Positions 45,444-58,193 of a stretch of DNA of 64,000 nucleotides are shown here, one piece after another. The notes below the pieces were generated by a model that saw nothing but the letters and a program-made list of their open reading frames with translations, was not told the origin of the DNA and made no database searches. Source of the stretch: Haliotis asinina (taxonomy: Eukaryota; Mollusca; Gastropoda; Lepetellida; Haliotidae); contig NC_090281.1 of NCBI RefSeq assembly GCF_037392515.1, positions 44,368,645 to 44,432,644 of the forward strand, in the 5' to 3' direction. The position numbers and the translations under genes are program-made. The number at the start of each line of letters is the position of its first letter. The stretch's first letter is position 1.

Positions 45444-46958
45444 ATGGCGGCACCACTTATCATCACGGTATTTGGAGCCAGTGGGCCACAAGGTGGCGCC
45501 ATAGCACGTACCCTTACAACTGACCCCAACATCCGGGTACGGGCGGTGACGAGTGACGCCACACAACAGCAGCAGTTGCCTCAGAACGACTGTATTGAAA
45601 CTTGCCAGTGCAATCTGAATGACGTTTACAGTATCAACGCTGTTTTAAGCGGCGCCGACGCATGTCTCCTTGTCACCTTAACCGACTTTAAAGACCCATC
45701 GTGCAAAGAAAATGAAATTCGACAGGGACGTCTAATAGCAGACGCATGCGCAATGGCTGGCGTGAAACATGTTGTTTTCAGTACGCAGTTGCACGCGAAA
45801 CGTATGTTGGGAATTGAGGTCCGTCACCTCGACGCCAAGGCTGAAATCGAGGATTACTTGTATCAGAAGAACATCCCTCTGACGTGTATTATGGTGCCAT
45901 GTTTCTATGAAGAGTTCATGGGATTGTTCAGGCCCAACCAGGTTGACCGTCACGAATATATACTGTGTAAGTTTCAGCTATGCTTTTAAGGCCGGGCGGT
46001 GGTGTAGCCTAGTATCCAGGTTAGATTCCCTACATGGGTTCAGTGCATGAAGTCCATTTCTGGTGTCTCCCGCCGTGAAATTGCTGGAATATTGCTAAAA
46101 GTGGCGTAAAATTAAACTCACTCAATGTTCATTCTACCATTTCTGAAAAGTGAGCCCATGGCCCACCAGCCCTCAGTTATGTGGGCCTTTAAAAAATAGT
46201 GTGGGTCATGTCCCAACAATGCATTGTTGTCTCCTCAAAGACGACTTTTGCTTGAGTTGCCAAGCGAAAACAAACAAGTGACGAGTTTCAGATTTGCAGA
46301 TATGGATACGCAGACACAACGCGCCCGTATTTGTACAATGCGCCATGTTAAATATTGGTGCGCGAATAGAGCAAGGGCGTTTTCTAGAATGATCACTGCT
46401 CACTCACTCTCTCACCCACTTTTGTAAAGCCATTCATCGTCCATGAAGAAATTATAGGGTTGTTACGGATCAGTTAATGTCTTCTAAACAATCCGCAAGT
46501 TCATCAATCCAAAGGTTCTTCGAAGCGATGACAGAACGCTCATTCTGACGTTTCTTTACAGCGCTGCCCATAGGTCAGGCCCCACTGGATATGATCAGCA
46601 TCAACGACATCGGGGACATCGTGCGCAAAATCTTCCTCAACCGCGACGTGTACCTCAACAAGACCATAAGTGTCTGCGGGGACAAGATCACGATGAGGGA
46701 GATCGCCCAGATTCTCACCACACATCTCAAGCCGAAAGTGTTCCGAGAAAAACAGGTAACCTCGTACCTATGTATAGGGTATGGTCCGAAAGGTCCGATT
46801 ACCTTTGCACGTATGGCTGGTTACGAGTCGAAAGGAGTTTGCAACATCTTGTTTCTATTCAGAACTTCAGAATTACATCCTTAATCGTTGAGTCTCTTTT
46901 CTGAAAAAGATGGGTACATTTACTTACGGACCGGTCGTAATTCGACTTATCAGTACTA

Positions 46959-47010
<52 letters not shown>

Positions 47011-47470
47011 CTGTCTGTCTGTCTGTCTGTACCCAGTGCAATTCTCTATTCCCCTTGTACTATTGTACCATATGTTACTTTGGCGGGTCAGTAGCTGACT
47101 TGTATCTGCATGTGTCTGCGACGTGCGTACCATTTCACAAACCGTAGGCGCCATCAATATTTTATACAGATTAATTAAATGTGTTTATCGTACTATATAT
47201 TTTTAATGTGGTATTTGTTTTTCAGAAGAAAATGTTTGTTTTTTTTATTTTGTCTTTCTGACCACCGTGCTCTCTGTGTTAAAGATCAGTGTGAACGACT
47301 ACAAGATGCTGGATTTCCCCGGTGTCCGTGACTGGGCCAACATGTTCTACTTCTTCGGCCGGGTTGACCAGAGATACAACGTGGCGTCCTCCAGACAGAT
47401 CAACCCCAGATTGCTCTCCTTCGAGGACTGGGTTTGTCAAAACAGGGAACTTTTGCACAAGGCGCTGTGA
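45444..47470 (+). CDS. NMRAL1: NmrA-like family domain-containing protein 1
   Basis: NAD(P)-binding, catalytically atypical short-chain dehydrogenase-fold protein; the human protein is a cytosolic NADPH sensor. Exons 45444-45966, 46562-46755 and 47285-47470 give 903 nt and 300 residues (human 299). The glycine motif VFGASGPQGGAIARTL lies near residues 8-24 (human VFGGTGAQGGSVARTL). GVKHVVFSTQL, the EIEDYL region and LTCIMVPCFYEEF follow. The junction reads YILSLPIGQAPLDM, matching human YLLSLPTGDVPMDG. Exon 3 holds FPGVRDWANMFYFF and ends ELLHKAL. An acceptor (TTCTTCTAG) 8 bases before the ATG indicates a spliced 5' leader. The tail sequence at 47936 supplies a polyadenylation signal. Both introns hold repeats (a SINE at 45991; TA/TG microsatellite at 46961). 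Confidence 0.96.
45991..46124 (+). repeat. tRNA-headed SINE (family 1)
   Basis: GCCGGGCGGTGGTGTAGCCT, AGGTTAGATTCCCTACATGG, CCATTTCTGGTGTCTCCCGC, AATTGCTGGAATATTGCTAA and tail AATTAAACTCACTCA; part of the anticodon-arm region of the head is missing. It lies 24 bp after the NMRAL1 exon 1 donor. Confidence 0.78.
46961..47030. repeat. TA/TG/TCTG compound microsatellite
   Basis: (TA)n, then (TG)n, then (TCTG)n within NMRAL1 intron 2. Confidence 0.96.
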
Positions 47471-47935
47471 CTGAGGCAGTGATGGGGTGAAGGGCGTCAA
47501 GAGAACCTCCCGGCCTTGGATACATATTGTTCTTAAATTCAAGGATGCCTGCATGCCTAATGACGTCTTGCGATGTTGTCGCTTGTCTTACCAACCATTC
47601 GAGCAAATGTGTGGATAAACAAGGTGATAAAGTGTGGGTGACGTGTGCGTAACGTGTGTCATGGCTTCACTGTCTAGACCAATGAGAACTGTATTACAGG
47701 GTCTAATAGGTGAAATACAGTATACATTGTCAAATGTATTCTCGGGAGATGGAGCACCTGCGTATATGAATCCCAAGTCTTGGTGGTGTCGGGTACTCAA
47801 GAATCGTCAACTTTTAATATTGACGATAAATGATCGTGGGGGTATCTAGCGCCTTACTACATTAAGGATCAGTTAACCCAACACATCAGTTAAATGCAAG
47901 TCTCAGCATTAAACGAGAAAGAAGTATGGCATGCC

Positions 47936-47941
47936 AATAAA
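47936..47941 (+). terminator. AATAAA polyadenylation signal (NMRAL1)
   Basis: AATAAA in GCCAATAAATGCAC, about 465 bases after the NMRAL1 stop codon; first canonical signal noted downstream. Confidence 0.45.
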
Positions 47942-48614
47942 TGCACTGGGTATTCAACGGAAGGTGTTTGAGAAGACGCCTCACATTGTTTCTCTACACA
48001 AACTGCCATCATTAACTAAAAGCCTGGAGAGGTTCAAATCACGGAACATGCCTTGTCGGTCTATTTACATCAGCAGCGTTCATTTATAGGCCAAACAGAT
48101 GGCTCCCCTACTGGGTGGACAATCAATTTGCAGCAATACTTTAAATCAAAACTTAATGATAGTAATATCTGTTATTCAAAATATGTTTGTAGCGTGATGT
48201 TGTTGTCTAAGACGAGATTGCATTGACTGTGGTAGGGTGTTTTGTGTACTATATCTTGTTCATGTAACCAATATCCGAATCAAAAAAGGAAAGGAGGCCT
48301 CTGATTTGCTCAAAACGCCGTCTATAATGACTGGAACGGCTGACGGGGCCCACCGTCGGCGTAAGCAGTTAGAACGCCATTCTGTCCCATTGTTATGGAG
48401 AGTGATGATCGTGTTTCACATGAAACTCGAGGTTATATTTTACACTTTATCCTCATGACGCTATATTGTCGCCGTCCAGTATTACAACTAAGCTTTAATT
48501 TTGCAATATATTTTATGCGAATAAAACGTTATGCTTTTCGTTCCATTTTTATAGGAAACATTGTTAACAATTGTTCATATCTTTTCAACTCGTTGGTATC
48601 AATGGATTTAATGA

Positions 48615-48712
48615 ATGAGTATAATTTTACGCCGCTCTTGCAATATTCCCGTAAAATCAGCGGGGGGCAACAAAAATCGAACTCGGATCTAACCACTAGG
48701 CTACCTTGAGGG
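48615..48712 (-). repeat. tRNA-headed SINE (family 1), reverse fragment
   Basis: GAGTATAATTTTACGCCGCT (tail), then AAATCGAACTCGGATC (reverse B box) and AACCACTAGGCTACCTTGAG (reverse head); most of the body is deleted. Confidence 0.65.
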
Positions 48713-48905
48713 ACTACAAATTACGAGGTCAAAAAATACTCAACACACAGAACTGAATGAGAGATCTACGTTCAGGCACGTTAAAACTCTATTGTACATC
48801 ACCATGCCACACGCACGTTAGACGAAACATGTTTTTCCTGCACCTGTGGGAACTTAGTTACCAAACTTGGTGACCAAAGATACAGTTCCACATCTTTCTT
48901 CTCAG

Positions 48906-49026
48906 GTTCAGGGCCTAGATGTTTTTTAAGCTCTCTTAGCGCTAAGATACTCTTAAGTGCTATACATTAACATTAACTTACGACTATCTTAGTGCCAAGA
49001 GAGCTTCGAAAATCCTAGGCCCAGGA
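48906..49026. repeat. MITE-like hairpin element, about 120 bp
   Basis: Arms of about 42 bp: left AAGCTCTCTTAGCGCTAAGA preceded by CAGGGCCTAGATGTTTT; right TCTTAGTGCCAAGAGAGCTT followed by CGAAAATCCTAGGCCCAGG. The spacer is about 35 bp. Sequence around the right arm resembles the 53-bp satellite unit at 20340-20890. Confidence 0.75.
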
Positions 49027-50138
49027 CATTTTGTCATAAATGAAAGCTAATGTCTGGAGAATATTTAGAAAGTATGTGGAACGCTTGGCTGCTTTATTTG
49101 TAGAATCAAATATCGGGTTAAATTTGTGTTCAAAAGTCATCTAAGCAAAAAGTTATGGACATCAACCGTGTTCCCCTTCTTGCGGTTATGTTCCTTTGAG
49201 CGCATGGATGGGAATTCTTGGTAGAAAAGACGCATAGCTCAAGCAGACTCTGTCCCTAATGTTGCAAGGCTTTTGTCACGAAATAACAGGAGAAACCTTA
49301 GTAAATGTCCCCTATAAAATCCTTCATATCATATTCCGATGCCACTCAACCTATCGGATGGTGGAAACAACTAGCTTCCAGAGACTCATACCTTACACCT
49401 CGTGTTCTTCAAGGAGAACGCTGAAGAGGTTTTGGTTTTAGATAGGAGCAAGAAATCAAGCCGACGCGAAGGTTCAAATTAATGTCATTTGCGGCAATTT
49501 GGATGCTGCAAAGTATCTACATTCCTTTAGAAAAACCGAAACGTTTTCCCAATAGAACTGACTTGAAGTGACATTCAAGTACATAAGTGTTGATGGAATT
49601 GTGCTGCAGTATCTAAAGACAGTTGACCAATGACAAAGGTACTATAGACCAAACCACCACCACCCTAACATCCCTGCATGTACTCTGAAATCTTCTCTCT
49701 TTCAACCCCACCAGTTCATATATCATGTGACACATTGCACTCAATTTCACGCTCATCCTCTTTTTAGCCATGGCAACCCGTTTGTTTCCCTTTTGATTAT
49801 TTCTTGTTTGTTGCTAAATGCTGTTACCACATTCATACAGACTGGACAAGACAATCCAGTGATCGGTATTGTTTCTCGCTGACTTGAGTGCTGGTGATTA
49901 GTTGACTATCCTGTCGCAGACTATCCTAATAAAAGTACTAGAATTTGTACCTTACCAAGAAAGTGTACTCCAAAACATAACATGTTATATTTGACCACCT
50001 TCTAACTGTCAGTGTGTATTCACATCTATTCCAACATCGAATACACAACCTTGAATATAACTAAATATCACTGTTTTGAAGAATGATATTTTATCACCCT
50101 CTACATTTATAACAGATACATTATGCAAAAATGAATGT

Positions 50139-50144
50139 TTTATT
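50139..50144 (-). terminator. Candidate polyadenylation signal (PIGC)
   Basis: AATAAA on the minus strand (TTTATT on plus), about 770 bases after the PIGC stop codon. Tentative, as other signals may be used. Confidence 0.3.
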
Positions 50145-50625
50145 GCCTGAAATATTCAGGAAAGGTCAGATCTGGTTCCAAGAACCTGTTGTCCACACAA
50201 ACAATGGTGATAGAATCCTCTTGACAAACAATACAAAGTCTCACAAGCAGCTATGGTCAACCAAGATGAAAATGTCTGACCTTTAAACATAATTTGTCGA
50301 TGGTGTCACTGAGCATGTTTGAAGTGGTGCTCTACAAATTCAATTATGCACGTATATATATATAACATTTGGGTTCCTAAGCAGAGAAGGTTCTGAACAG
50401 AATCCAGGTACCCTGAGGACTTCAACAGTGGGTCCTGGGGACCCCTCACTCAATATCACAGTACATTCTCATAAACAATGTGAGCAATATACACAAAACT
50501 ATATCATTAATGATCTGAATGTAAATGCTTTCTTCGATAAATGCCACTGTTTGCTGGCACAACATGAGTACCCAGATGGATATTGGTGTCACATACATGA
50601 GTTTGATGGTTGTTTAATATGACAC

Positions 50626-50780
50626 TTGGCAAGATCGAGCTATTTGACAGTGGTCTGTAAACAATCGTACCAAAGAATCCAGCGATTGACAACATGCATC
50701 ACCCAGCCTGAACACCCAATCTCACTAGTTACTTCTTACACGCACTGATTGCTGGAGACCAATTGTAACCTGGATCTTCA
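50626..50780 (-). repeat. Degraded SINE family 2, reverse
   Basis: GTGGTCTGTAAACAATCGTA, AAAGAATCCAGCGATTGACA, TGAACACCCAATCTCACTAG, TTACTTCTTACACGCACTGA follow reverse family 2 order with heavy divergence. Confidence 0.5.
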
Positions 50781-50914
50781 TCGGTTGGGTAGATGACTAT
50801 TCATCCCCGTCTAGATCAAACCTAATAATTACCACTTACCAAGTGTCTGACTTTGACAGAGACACAATGACAATTCAGAGTTCCTCTCATTCACATGCCT
50901 ATATTACACTGTCG

Positions 50915-53900
50915 TCATCTTGATGTTGATGGATCAGGTTTGATCACAGCTTCATCCCACGGACCGTAGATGTTACTGAAAACAGATTCTATGTTCAAAC
51001 AAAGTATGATATTAGACTGTCTTTCCATATTGACATTAAGCATTTTTTCTCACACAATATTAACCTAAAGTGTGCTTCTCACTATATATTAGGTCATCTC
51101 TTGTTTTCCCAGAATAACCGCATTTGAGGTTCTTGTTTTGGAGAGACAGTTTTTACTTTTCGTCCCCAAGACCGCTTCCCAGGTTTTACTTTTCGTTAGT
51201 AACAGCGCTTCCTACGGTTTACTTTTCCTTGTTTCTTATGAACATCAACATTCAAATGATACATGAGTATGTATTTGAAATCAATTGAAAAATATCGCTC
51301 AAGATTATACTCACAATACAAAGATTTTCCAAAGTGGAATTGGAACCGCAATTCACTCATCCATAGGCAGACACCACACAGCCACCGGGCCGACAAAGGT
51401 GGAGGGGTTATAATTATCTACTTATAGTTACTGTCATTAAATTGATTTTACACGTGAAGCAAGTTATTGTTATGTAGCTTCATTAAATAATCATCTACAT
51501 TGTAATTACCCATCATTGACGGTATATATTATAGAGAATGCAAAACCATTGGGGTCAGGAAATCCCTCCCCCTCCGGTTTTACATTGTCTACCAAAACCT
51601 TGGAGGCGTGTTTTCTCCTATACTTATGGTTCATTTGGCAGTTAAATTACATTTTTATACAAGTGTAGGCTGGTGAGACAGTTGAGTCATACTTACTTTT
51701 CATACAACTGCAGGCTGGAAAGACAGTTCAGCTGTACTTACTTTTTATACAGATCTAGACTGGTGAGACAGTTGAGTCATACCCACTTTTCAAACAACTT
51801 TAGACTGGTGAGACAGTTGAGTCATACTTACTTTTCATACAACAGCAGGCTGGAAAGACAGTTCAACTGTACTTACTTTTTATACAGATCTAGACTGGTG
51901 AGACAGTTGAGTCATACCCACTGTAGACTGGTGAGACAGTTGAGTCATACTCACTTTTCATACAACTGTAGGCTGAGGAGACAGTTACGCTGTACTTACT
52001 TTTTATACAGCTGAAGTCTGGTGAGCCAGCAGGGGCAGATGAATGTGATGAACACATGGAACACAGCAAACAACACAGCACCTGCTGTTGTAATAGACAA
52101 CAGCAACACGAAAGCCCCAGCTCCCAGGATGACAGTCAGTGGGACCTGGCTTTTGGGCGCATTAGTCTGAAACAGCAAATGTGTCACATAATGGGCCTTT
52201 TACTTTCTCATGCATGCCATAACAAAAAGTATTTTTGTTTACCTTGTTGAAAAATCTTTGGAAATACACAACAGATTATAATGCATCTTTAAAAGTTTTG
52301 TGGAGCTGGGTTTCCAGATGGCATGATTACAGCCATGATTTGACTACAAAACATTTCAAATCAACAGAATATGTTCCAGGTTTACTTTTAATCAAAGGAG
52401 GATGGAGTCTCAAGACTGTCAAAAGACTCTTGATAAAATAATTCTATGACACTTTAACTGTTTTCACATCCAAATATTTAAAGTGATTTGAGGAAAATTA
52501 GGTGCCAAAGATTCTGATGAAACATAAAGGTTCAGCTTGTTTTGTTTATTGTTTCACACCACACTCAGCAATATTCCAGCTACATACCAAAAGGTGCGGT
52601 GGGGTAACCTAGTAGATAGTTGTCTTGCTAAAGACCCGGGTTTGATTCCCCACATGGTTGCAATGTGTGAAGCCCATTTCTGGTGTCCCTCGTCATTATA
52701 TTGCGGGAATATTTCCTAAAATGGCATAAAACTCAACTCACATAGTCACAAAGCAACAATTTGTAAATAACTGAGTCACAACCAGCAATCAAGGGGTCAA
52801 CAGCATGAGCATCAATCTACGCAACTGGATGATATGTAAGTTTAAGACATGCTAAGGATTCTCTGGCTAAATGCATGCCTGTTTAATAACCACTTACCTT
52901 AGAGATGTGGAACAGTGAATAAGCATGGCGGACTGACAGAAACATAGAAACTGTTTCTGTATCTGCTGTCACAACTGTCTTAAGTCTGGGGATAATAGAA
53001 CAGTTCAGTGGAACTGACAAACAAACACATACCTTCAGTTTCCGCCTCAGAACTGGCCACAATGCAAAGAGCTCAAAAGCGAACACAATGGTTGTGAAGG
53101 CATGCCAGGTGGTGTTCAGACGAGAAGCCAGGCACACAGACGCAAATGTCGCTGCACTTAGAGACAGTGTACCAGACACACTGAAACATCAACATGTTTC
53201 GTTCAGCAGAGTTTGCCAATTTTCACTGATTCTTATTATTTATGGAACTCATGATAACAATCTTTCACCATTACGAATTCCTTTTACAATACATCAGTTG
53301 ATTTGTAAAAAGTACATTTAAACTGAATGGACTATTTGACAAACATAGTTTAGGACAATTGCCTGAAGTAAGTGGCTATATTTACACTAGTGAGTCTAAA
53401 TCCTTGACGAGAAGTATATGATACCAACCAGATGGTAGTTTGAGCAGTGAATGTTGGAAAAGTAATTAGAAAATTACAGAATGCCCTGCAAACAATCAGA
53501 ATTCAAGAATGAAAAACTAGATGTCCTTGTCCGGCACATCAACTCACCAATGCCTCACAAGGCAGGTTTAAGGGCACATTCAAAGTAAGTGAATGATTAT
53601 AGGGATTTTGTTTTTGCATATAACCCTCACTTAGACCAACCAAATCTCCAGACAACAGTTTACTGAATCATCTATAACAACAATGCCCAGTGCCATTTGG
53701 TTGTCATTGCAACCAACTTAATAAGAATAACAGTCACCATAATAGTCTGTTGTACAGATCCTGAAACAAATATATCCAAGAAAGCCCATGCAAGTCTAGA
53801 AAATGTGGCAAGTCTAGGTTCCCTTAGCTTCTGAAAATGAAGCAGGTCGTAGGGCTCAATTTCATTATATTATTATTTTTTAACTATGAACTTTTTCCAG

Positions 53901-56900
53901 TAAAATATGTTCATTTCAGAGACTATTTATTAGTCTATCACTACAACTATTTGATTGCATTCTAAGCGGAAATCCCCAAAGAGATCATGCCGGTGGACTT
54001 CTCGTAACTTCCAACAATGCTTCATGCGGGTTTGTTTGTTTTGTGTGTTGTTTAACATGAGACTCAGCAATAGTCCAGCTATATAATGGTCTGTTAGTAA
54101 CTGAGTCAGACAATCCAGTAACCAACCACAGGAGCAGCTATCCTCTCAAATGGGATATGATGACGTGTGAAGTGAGTCAGCGACCCTGACTATCTGATCC
54201 TGTTGGAGACCTCATACAACAAGCATGGGCTGCTGAAGGCCAATTCCAGCACAGATCTTTATGGGTAGACAAGTATGAGTAACTGAAGATAAATCTCTAA
54301 CGGATCTGCATGAGTTGGAACCACTCCTGTACTCATTCCCTACATTCCCTCCTGTATAAGCCTGACACGTTAAGATAACTGGTCATGCTCAGTTTTGTGA
54401 ATTCATTTACACCTACATGGCAGCACTTGCACCGTAGTCGTGGAACAGGACATTGGCCAGCAACATGATAGTTGTCATGGCGTATATCGTGTCCGTGCTG
54501 ACTGTCTCCGTCAGTGACACTAAGATCGGTGACAGCCCAAAACTGAAGCCACAGAACAGAACAGCTGTCTTCAAATCATCTATCACTGGAAAAGAAAGGA
54601 ACACACATGTATATTTTTTTCAGTTTTAATCATGATTATGATATCATTGCATTGAATTGCACATATATCTAATGCTAGTTACATCAACATATTTCAGTGG
54701 ATGCTGTCTAAACTCTAACATATCTGACTGACGAAATAATCCGGTTTAGAGAGCGAGCTGGATTGTAGAGCTGCCATTGTTACCATCGACTAGAACCAGT
54801 TTTGTCACTTTCATACACAATGTGCATTGTTGCGTCACATGTTAGTCTCAATTACAGAACTCACTGACACGAAAAGTCAAACATTTGAGCTCATTCTCAC
54901 TCATGACATGTACAAGAATACCCATACTGAACTAAGATTAAATTATCTTTGTTGATATGTAATTTCAACACAGGATTAATTTGTGACAGTGCACATTTGA
55001 ACCGACTCCTCTCAACATGCCAAATGGGACAGCGCCTATTATTGTATAAACACATATTTGAACAGCTCATTTCATGCCGACATTCAATTGTAGAGTTCTT
55101 AAATGATGAATGTATCAGCCATGATCGGGACTGAGATTTTATGTTGAAGATGACAAGTTGCGAGATTGGACAGATGCCGGTTTTGACATTTTCAACTGTA
55201 CATTGCATGAAATTCTATTATCATATTGTCGCATCTCATTCATCAAGACATACAACAGGGACATCTAGCCTTATCAATCACAAAAGGTTTGATTTTAACT
55301 GAACTGTGTGCATTTTTATGCAATGCATTCTGTTCTGACAGGCCGAGATGCAAGTATGTAGAACAATCAAGATCTCCACTACATTGAAGATGTCTTGCTC
55401 TTCATAATCTTCTAAAAACTTTTTTTTAGATCTTCTAGACCCTTGATCACAGCTGCTTTTTCTGCTCTATACACTATGTCTAGACTTAAACCGTGTTAAC
55501 CAGCCACATGAATAAGAATTATAGCAACCCACAATTTGACACACCTCAAAATCAACTCAAAATTACCTCAGTGTCACCTTGCTAATTGTTAATACTCTCA
55601 ACCTTCGAAGACTGCTGACTTCTTTTATGTTAGGGCATGCAAGGTCACTCAGTAAAATATGTGTGTAAACATACTGACAGGTGCTCAGCCATCCATATGT
55701 ACAAGAAAAAAATGCATATAATTGAGGGTATTGTATGTGACAATGACAATCCAGTTACAGAAACTAGACTACCAGGTAAGTGAGTAATTTTACATCATTG
55801 AGTTCCTTTTAATTTTTGTTCGGAAGGAGAGTTTTCCAGGGGCTGATAAATGAGTCAAGACTGGACTACAAGGTAAGTGAGTAATTTCACATCATTGAGT
55901 TCCTTTTAAGGAATTTTTGTTCAGAAGGAGAGTTTTCCAGGGGCTGATAAATGAGACTGTATTCCAAAATACTGAATCTCTGAAAGGAATAGAATTTTTA
56001 AATAATGGTCAAGTAATGGTAGTCATATCAAATTAGATTTTGACCTCTTGAACTCTTCTTCTATTATTGGTGGGAACAAGTCGTTGAGGTTTTACAGATC
56101 CAATGGTTCCTGAGGACATAATGTTTACAGTACACATAGTAATACTGTTTTTTTTATCTTAGACATGCCTACAAAGACAATAAACTTACTTGTCCTCTTG
56201 GACTGAGACCGACTCTGTCCACCATCGATGACATCGTTCAGGAGGTATGCCATGACAGTCAACCCGGTGGACACAACAAAAAGACTCTCTGCTGACAACC
56301 ATTTCTCATTCATGTACACAAACACCACCACAAACAAGCAGACACTGAAACAATCAGAGCCAGAGGCAAACATGTAAAACAGCCTCATTAACATAGAAAT
56401 ATTGAATAACTGAAGAACAATTATAGAGAGTTAGATAGAGAGTATATTCTAAGTGTGCCACAAGAGCACAAAGGTGCAGTTTAGGAGTACCAGTGAGAAG
56501 AAAGTGTCTCTCTTACAAATACAGTATTGTAGGTGAGTCTGTAAAGTTTATGTTGGCGCCATATCATCAAGATATACATTACCACAAACTATTTTACTGA
56601 AAATTGGGATTTAAAACATGTTAGAAGTTCTTAAAGGCACACTGCATTTCTAGAGTCTACACCTCATCATTTCTGTCTTATGGCATATGTTTTGACAGAT
56701 ATGTATATGAACAGTATTTATTTATCTAAAATATAATGAACATTAATGCTATGCTAAGAGAGACTGCTGCTTATGAAAGTATTTTAGTTGTACAACTGCA
56801 TTTCAGCAAATTGTGTGAGAAAGTTAGGGTAAGTGTTGTTCATATTCAGAAATCAGAAATTTATCACTTATGTGAATCAATAATAATTAATTGATATTGG

Positions 56901-58193
56901 ATGATAGGGGTTATATACTTTTTAGCAGTATATTCATGGAATTGAAACCAGTGATCAGAGAGTCTGAAAAGGGGACACCAAAGCATCTGGCCACAGCCAC
57001 CAATGTATCCCCTGCAATTTGTGTCACAGTGGTTTATGCTACAAGTACCTGCTAAGATGCTGTGTAATCACTCCTGACTCATAAACCAGTGGTAGGTATT
57101 CATACTTCCGGGTGTACACTGGAAAAAAGGCGCAAACATTTGATCTTACGGATCCACAAAGATGTATGGTTTATTGAAAGATTGGACACATCAACCACAT
57201 ACACTTCTTTTTAGGCATCGGGGCACACATGAGTATTTCTAGGATTACAAAAGTTACTACTAAATTGAAACGACTTGCTGCTGTGGTGGGGTATGGAATC
57301 ACAATGTTTGTCCTAGACACGAAAATTTAGGAGTCATCATGACTCTGTGCTGTCATGAGAGAGAGTCATGGACATGTTTTGGGGAGTCAACTTCAGTATG
57401 GAACTTTCATCAAGAAATAAACTGTGATTGTTTATTAACGATGATAAAAAACGAGGTAAAGCACAGATCAGGTATTCAATCCGCACTGAGCTGAGTGAGC
57501 AGGTAACAGGCAAACAATAGACTGAGTAGTTTTAAACAACAGCAAATTACAAGCTTTGAAAGTTTGATTATCTGAACTTAGGGACCAGTATCATTGCGTC
57601 AACATTGATACAAGCTTTTAAATTCACTACGTAATTCAGATAATTTGTGCATCAAATACACAGGTATTTCGAGTCAGGGCAAACACTGAAGTCCTCACAT
57701 GGATGGCATCCTTAACCTGTTAGCTTGGTGACGGGTTTAACAAGGTCATGTGCACTAGGCATCAGACTTAATATAGTAAGTGCTTTAGGATGTGTAACAG
57801 CAACTGCGATCATCACTGACCATAGGGCCCTTTCGAGATCGATCGTTGAACCTCCACATATCACCAGTTAACAAGCAAATGTGAGGAGACGAAGTAAGAA
57901 TAAACATTGCCGGGTTAATATGAAAAGCAAGAGTTGACCATTACAACTCATCAGACATGACTATTTCTTATGGTGCCTTTCTCATTTGAGTTTTTTCCTC
58001 AGCAACCAAACCACGCATTGACAAAACGTTTCATTCACGAGTCGGTCAAGTAAGACATTGACAACTGTTGTTAGAAGAAATACTAAAGCATACAATTCTT
58101 CTTTAATTCATCCAGGAAACTGGCGTCGACGTAGTTATCTGGTACACCTTGGTCTTCGTATAGGATCTTTCGCCACTTGGGTTTGGCGGCCAT
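50915..58193 (-). CDS. PIGC: Phosphatidylinositol N-acetylglucosaminyltransferase subunit C
   Basis: ER membrane subunit of the GPI-GlcNAc transferase, first step of GPI-anchor synthesis. Exons in transcript order: 58094-58193, 57049-57118, 56190-56344, 54417-54585, 53033-53180, 52000-52166, 50915-50975; 870 nt, 289 residues (human 297), phases all consistent. The start [16 protein letters not shown] matches human [107 protein letters not shown] and [22 protein letters not shown] follow in family order; hydrophobic segments fit a multi-pass protein. Exon 2 is only 70 nt. The exon 6 donor region has been amplified into a minisatellite. The promoter is shared with CFAP157. Confidence 0.97.
51663..52010. 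repeat. 45-bp minisatellite built from the PIGC exon 6 donor junction
   Basis: About eight units with a 45-bp period. On the PIGC strand each reads like the end of exon 6 plus the donor: CTGTCTCACCAGTCTAGATC, then TGTATAAAAAGTAAGTACAG. The authentic junction is CTGGCTCACCAGACTTCAGC followed by TGTATAAAAA|GTAAGTACAG at 52000. Two sub-types alternate (TATAAAAAGTAAGTACAG and TATGAAAAGTRAGTATGAC), one unit is shortened (about 51895-51925), and most units keep a GTAAGT or GTGAGT that could act as a donor. Confidence 0.9.
52535..52832 (-). repeat. SINE family 2 (reverse) split by a family 1 insertion
   Basis: Reverse family 2 tail at 52541-52587 (CACCACACTCAGCAATATTC) and its continuation at 52748-52832 (TTGTAAATAACTGAGTCACA, GGGGTCAACAGCATGAGCAT, CTACGCAACTGGATGA) are separated by a plus-strand family 1 SINE. 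The family 2 copy is therefore the older. Confidence 0.75.
52592..52746 (+). repeat. tRNA-headed SINE (family 1) nested in family 2
   Basis: GGTGCGGTGGGGTAACCTAG, B box GGGTTTGATTCCC, TGTGTGAAGCCCATTTCTGG, tail ATAAAACTCAACTCACATAG. Confidence 0.8.
54043..54271 (-). repeat. SINE family 2, reverse, diverged
   Basis: GTTGTTTAACATGAGACTCA, GCAATAGTCCAGCTATATAA, GAGTCAGACAATCCAGTAAC, GGGCTGCTGAAGGCCAATTC: full-length order, with many substitutions. Confidence 0.65.
55764..55951. repeat. Tandem duplication, about 97-bp unit
   Basis: Two adjacent copies share GGTAAGTGAGTAATTT, CATCATTGAGTTCCTTTTAA and GGAGAGTTTTCCAGGGGCTG then ATAAATGAG; the second copy has a small extra GGAATT. In a PIGC intron. 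Confidence 0.85.

Larger units (their letters stand above)
47471..50914. other. Convergent intergenic region NMRAL1 / PIGC
   Basis: NMRAL1 and PIGC end towards each other. The region holds the 3' untranslated parts, a reverse family 1 SINE fragment (48615-48712), the small hairpin element (48906-49026) and degraded SINE pieces near 49811 and 50626-50780. No additional gene was recognised. Confidence 0.5.

Noticed and set aside
51673-52014. 113-codon plus-strand reading frame of 15-residue repeats
   Set aside because: It is antisense to the 45-bp array at the PIGC exon 6 donor; the 45-bp period explains the open frame.
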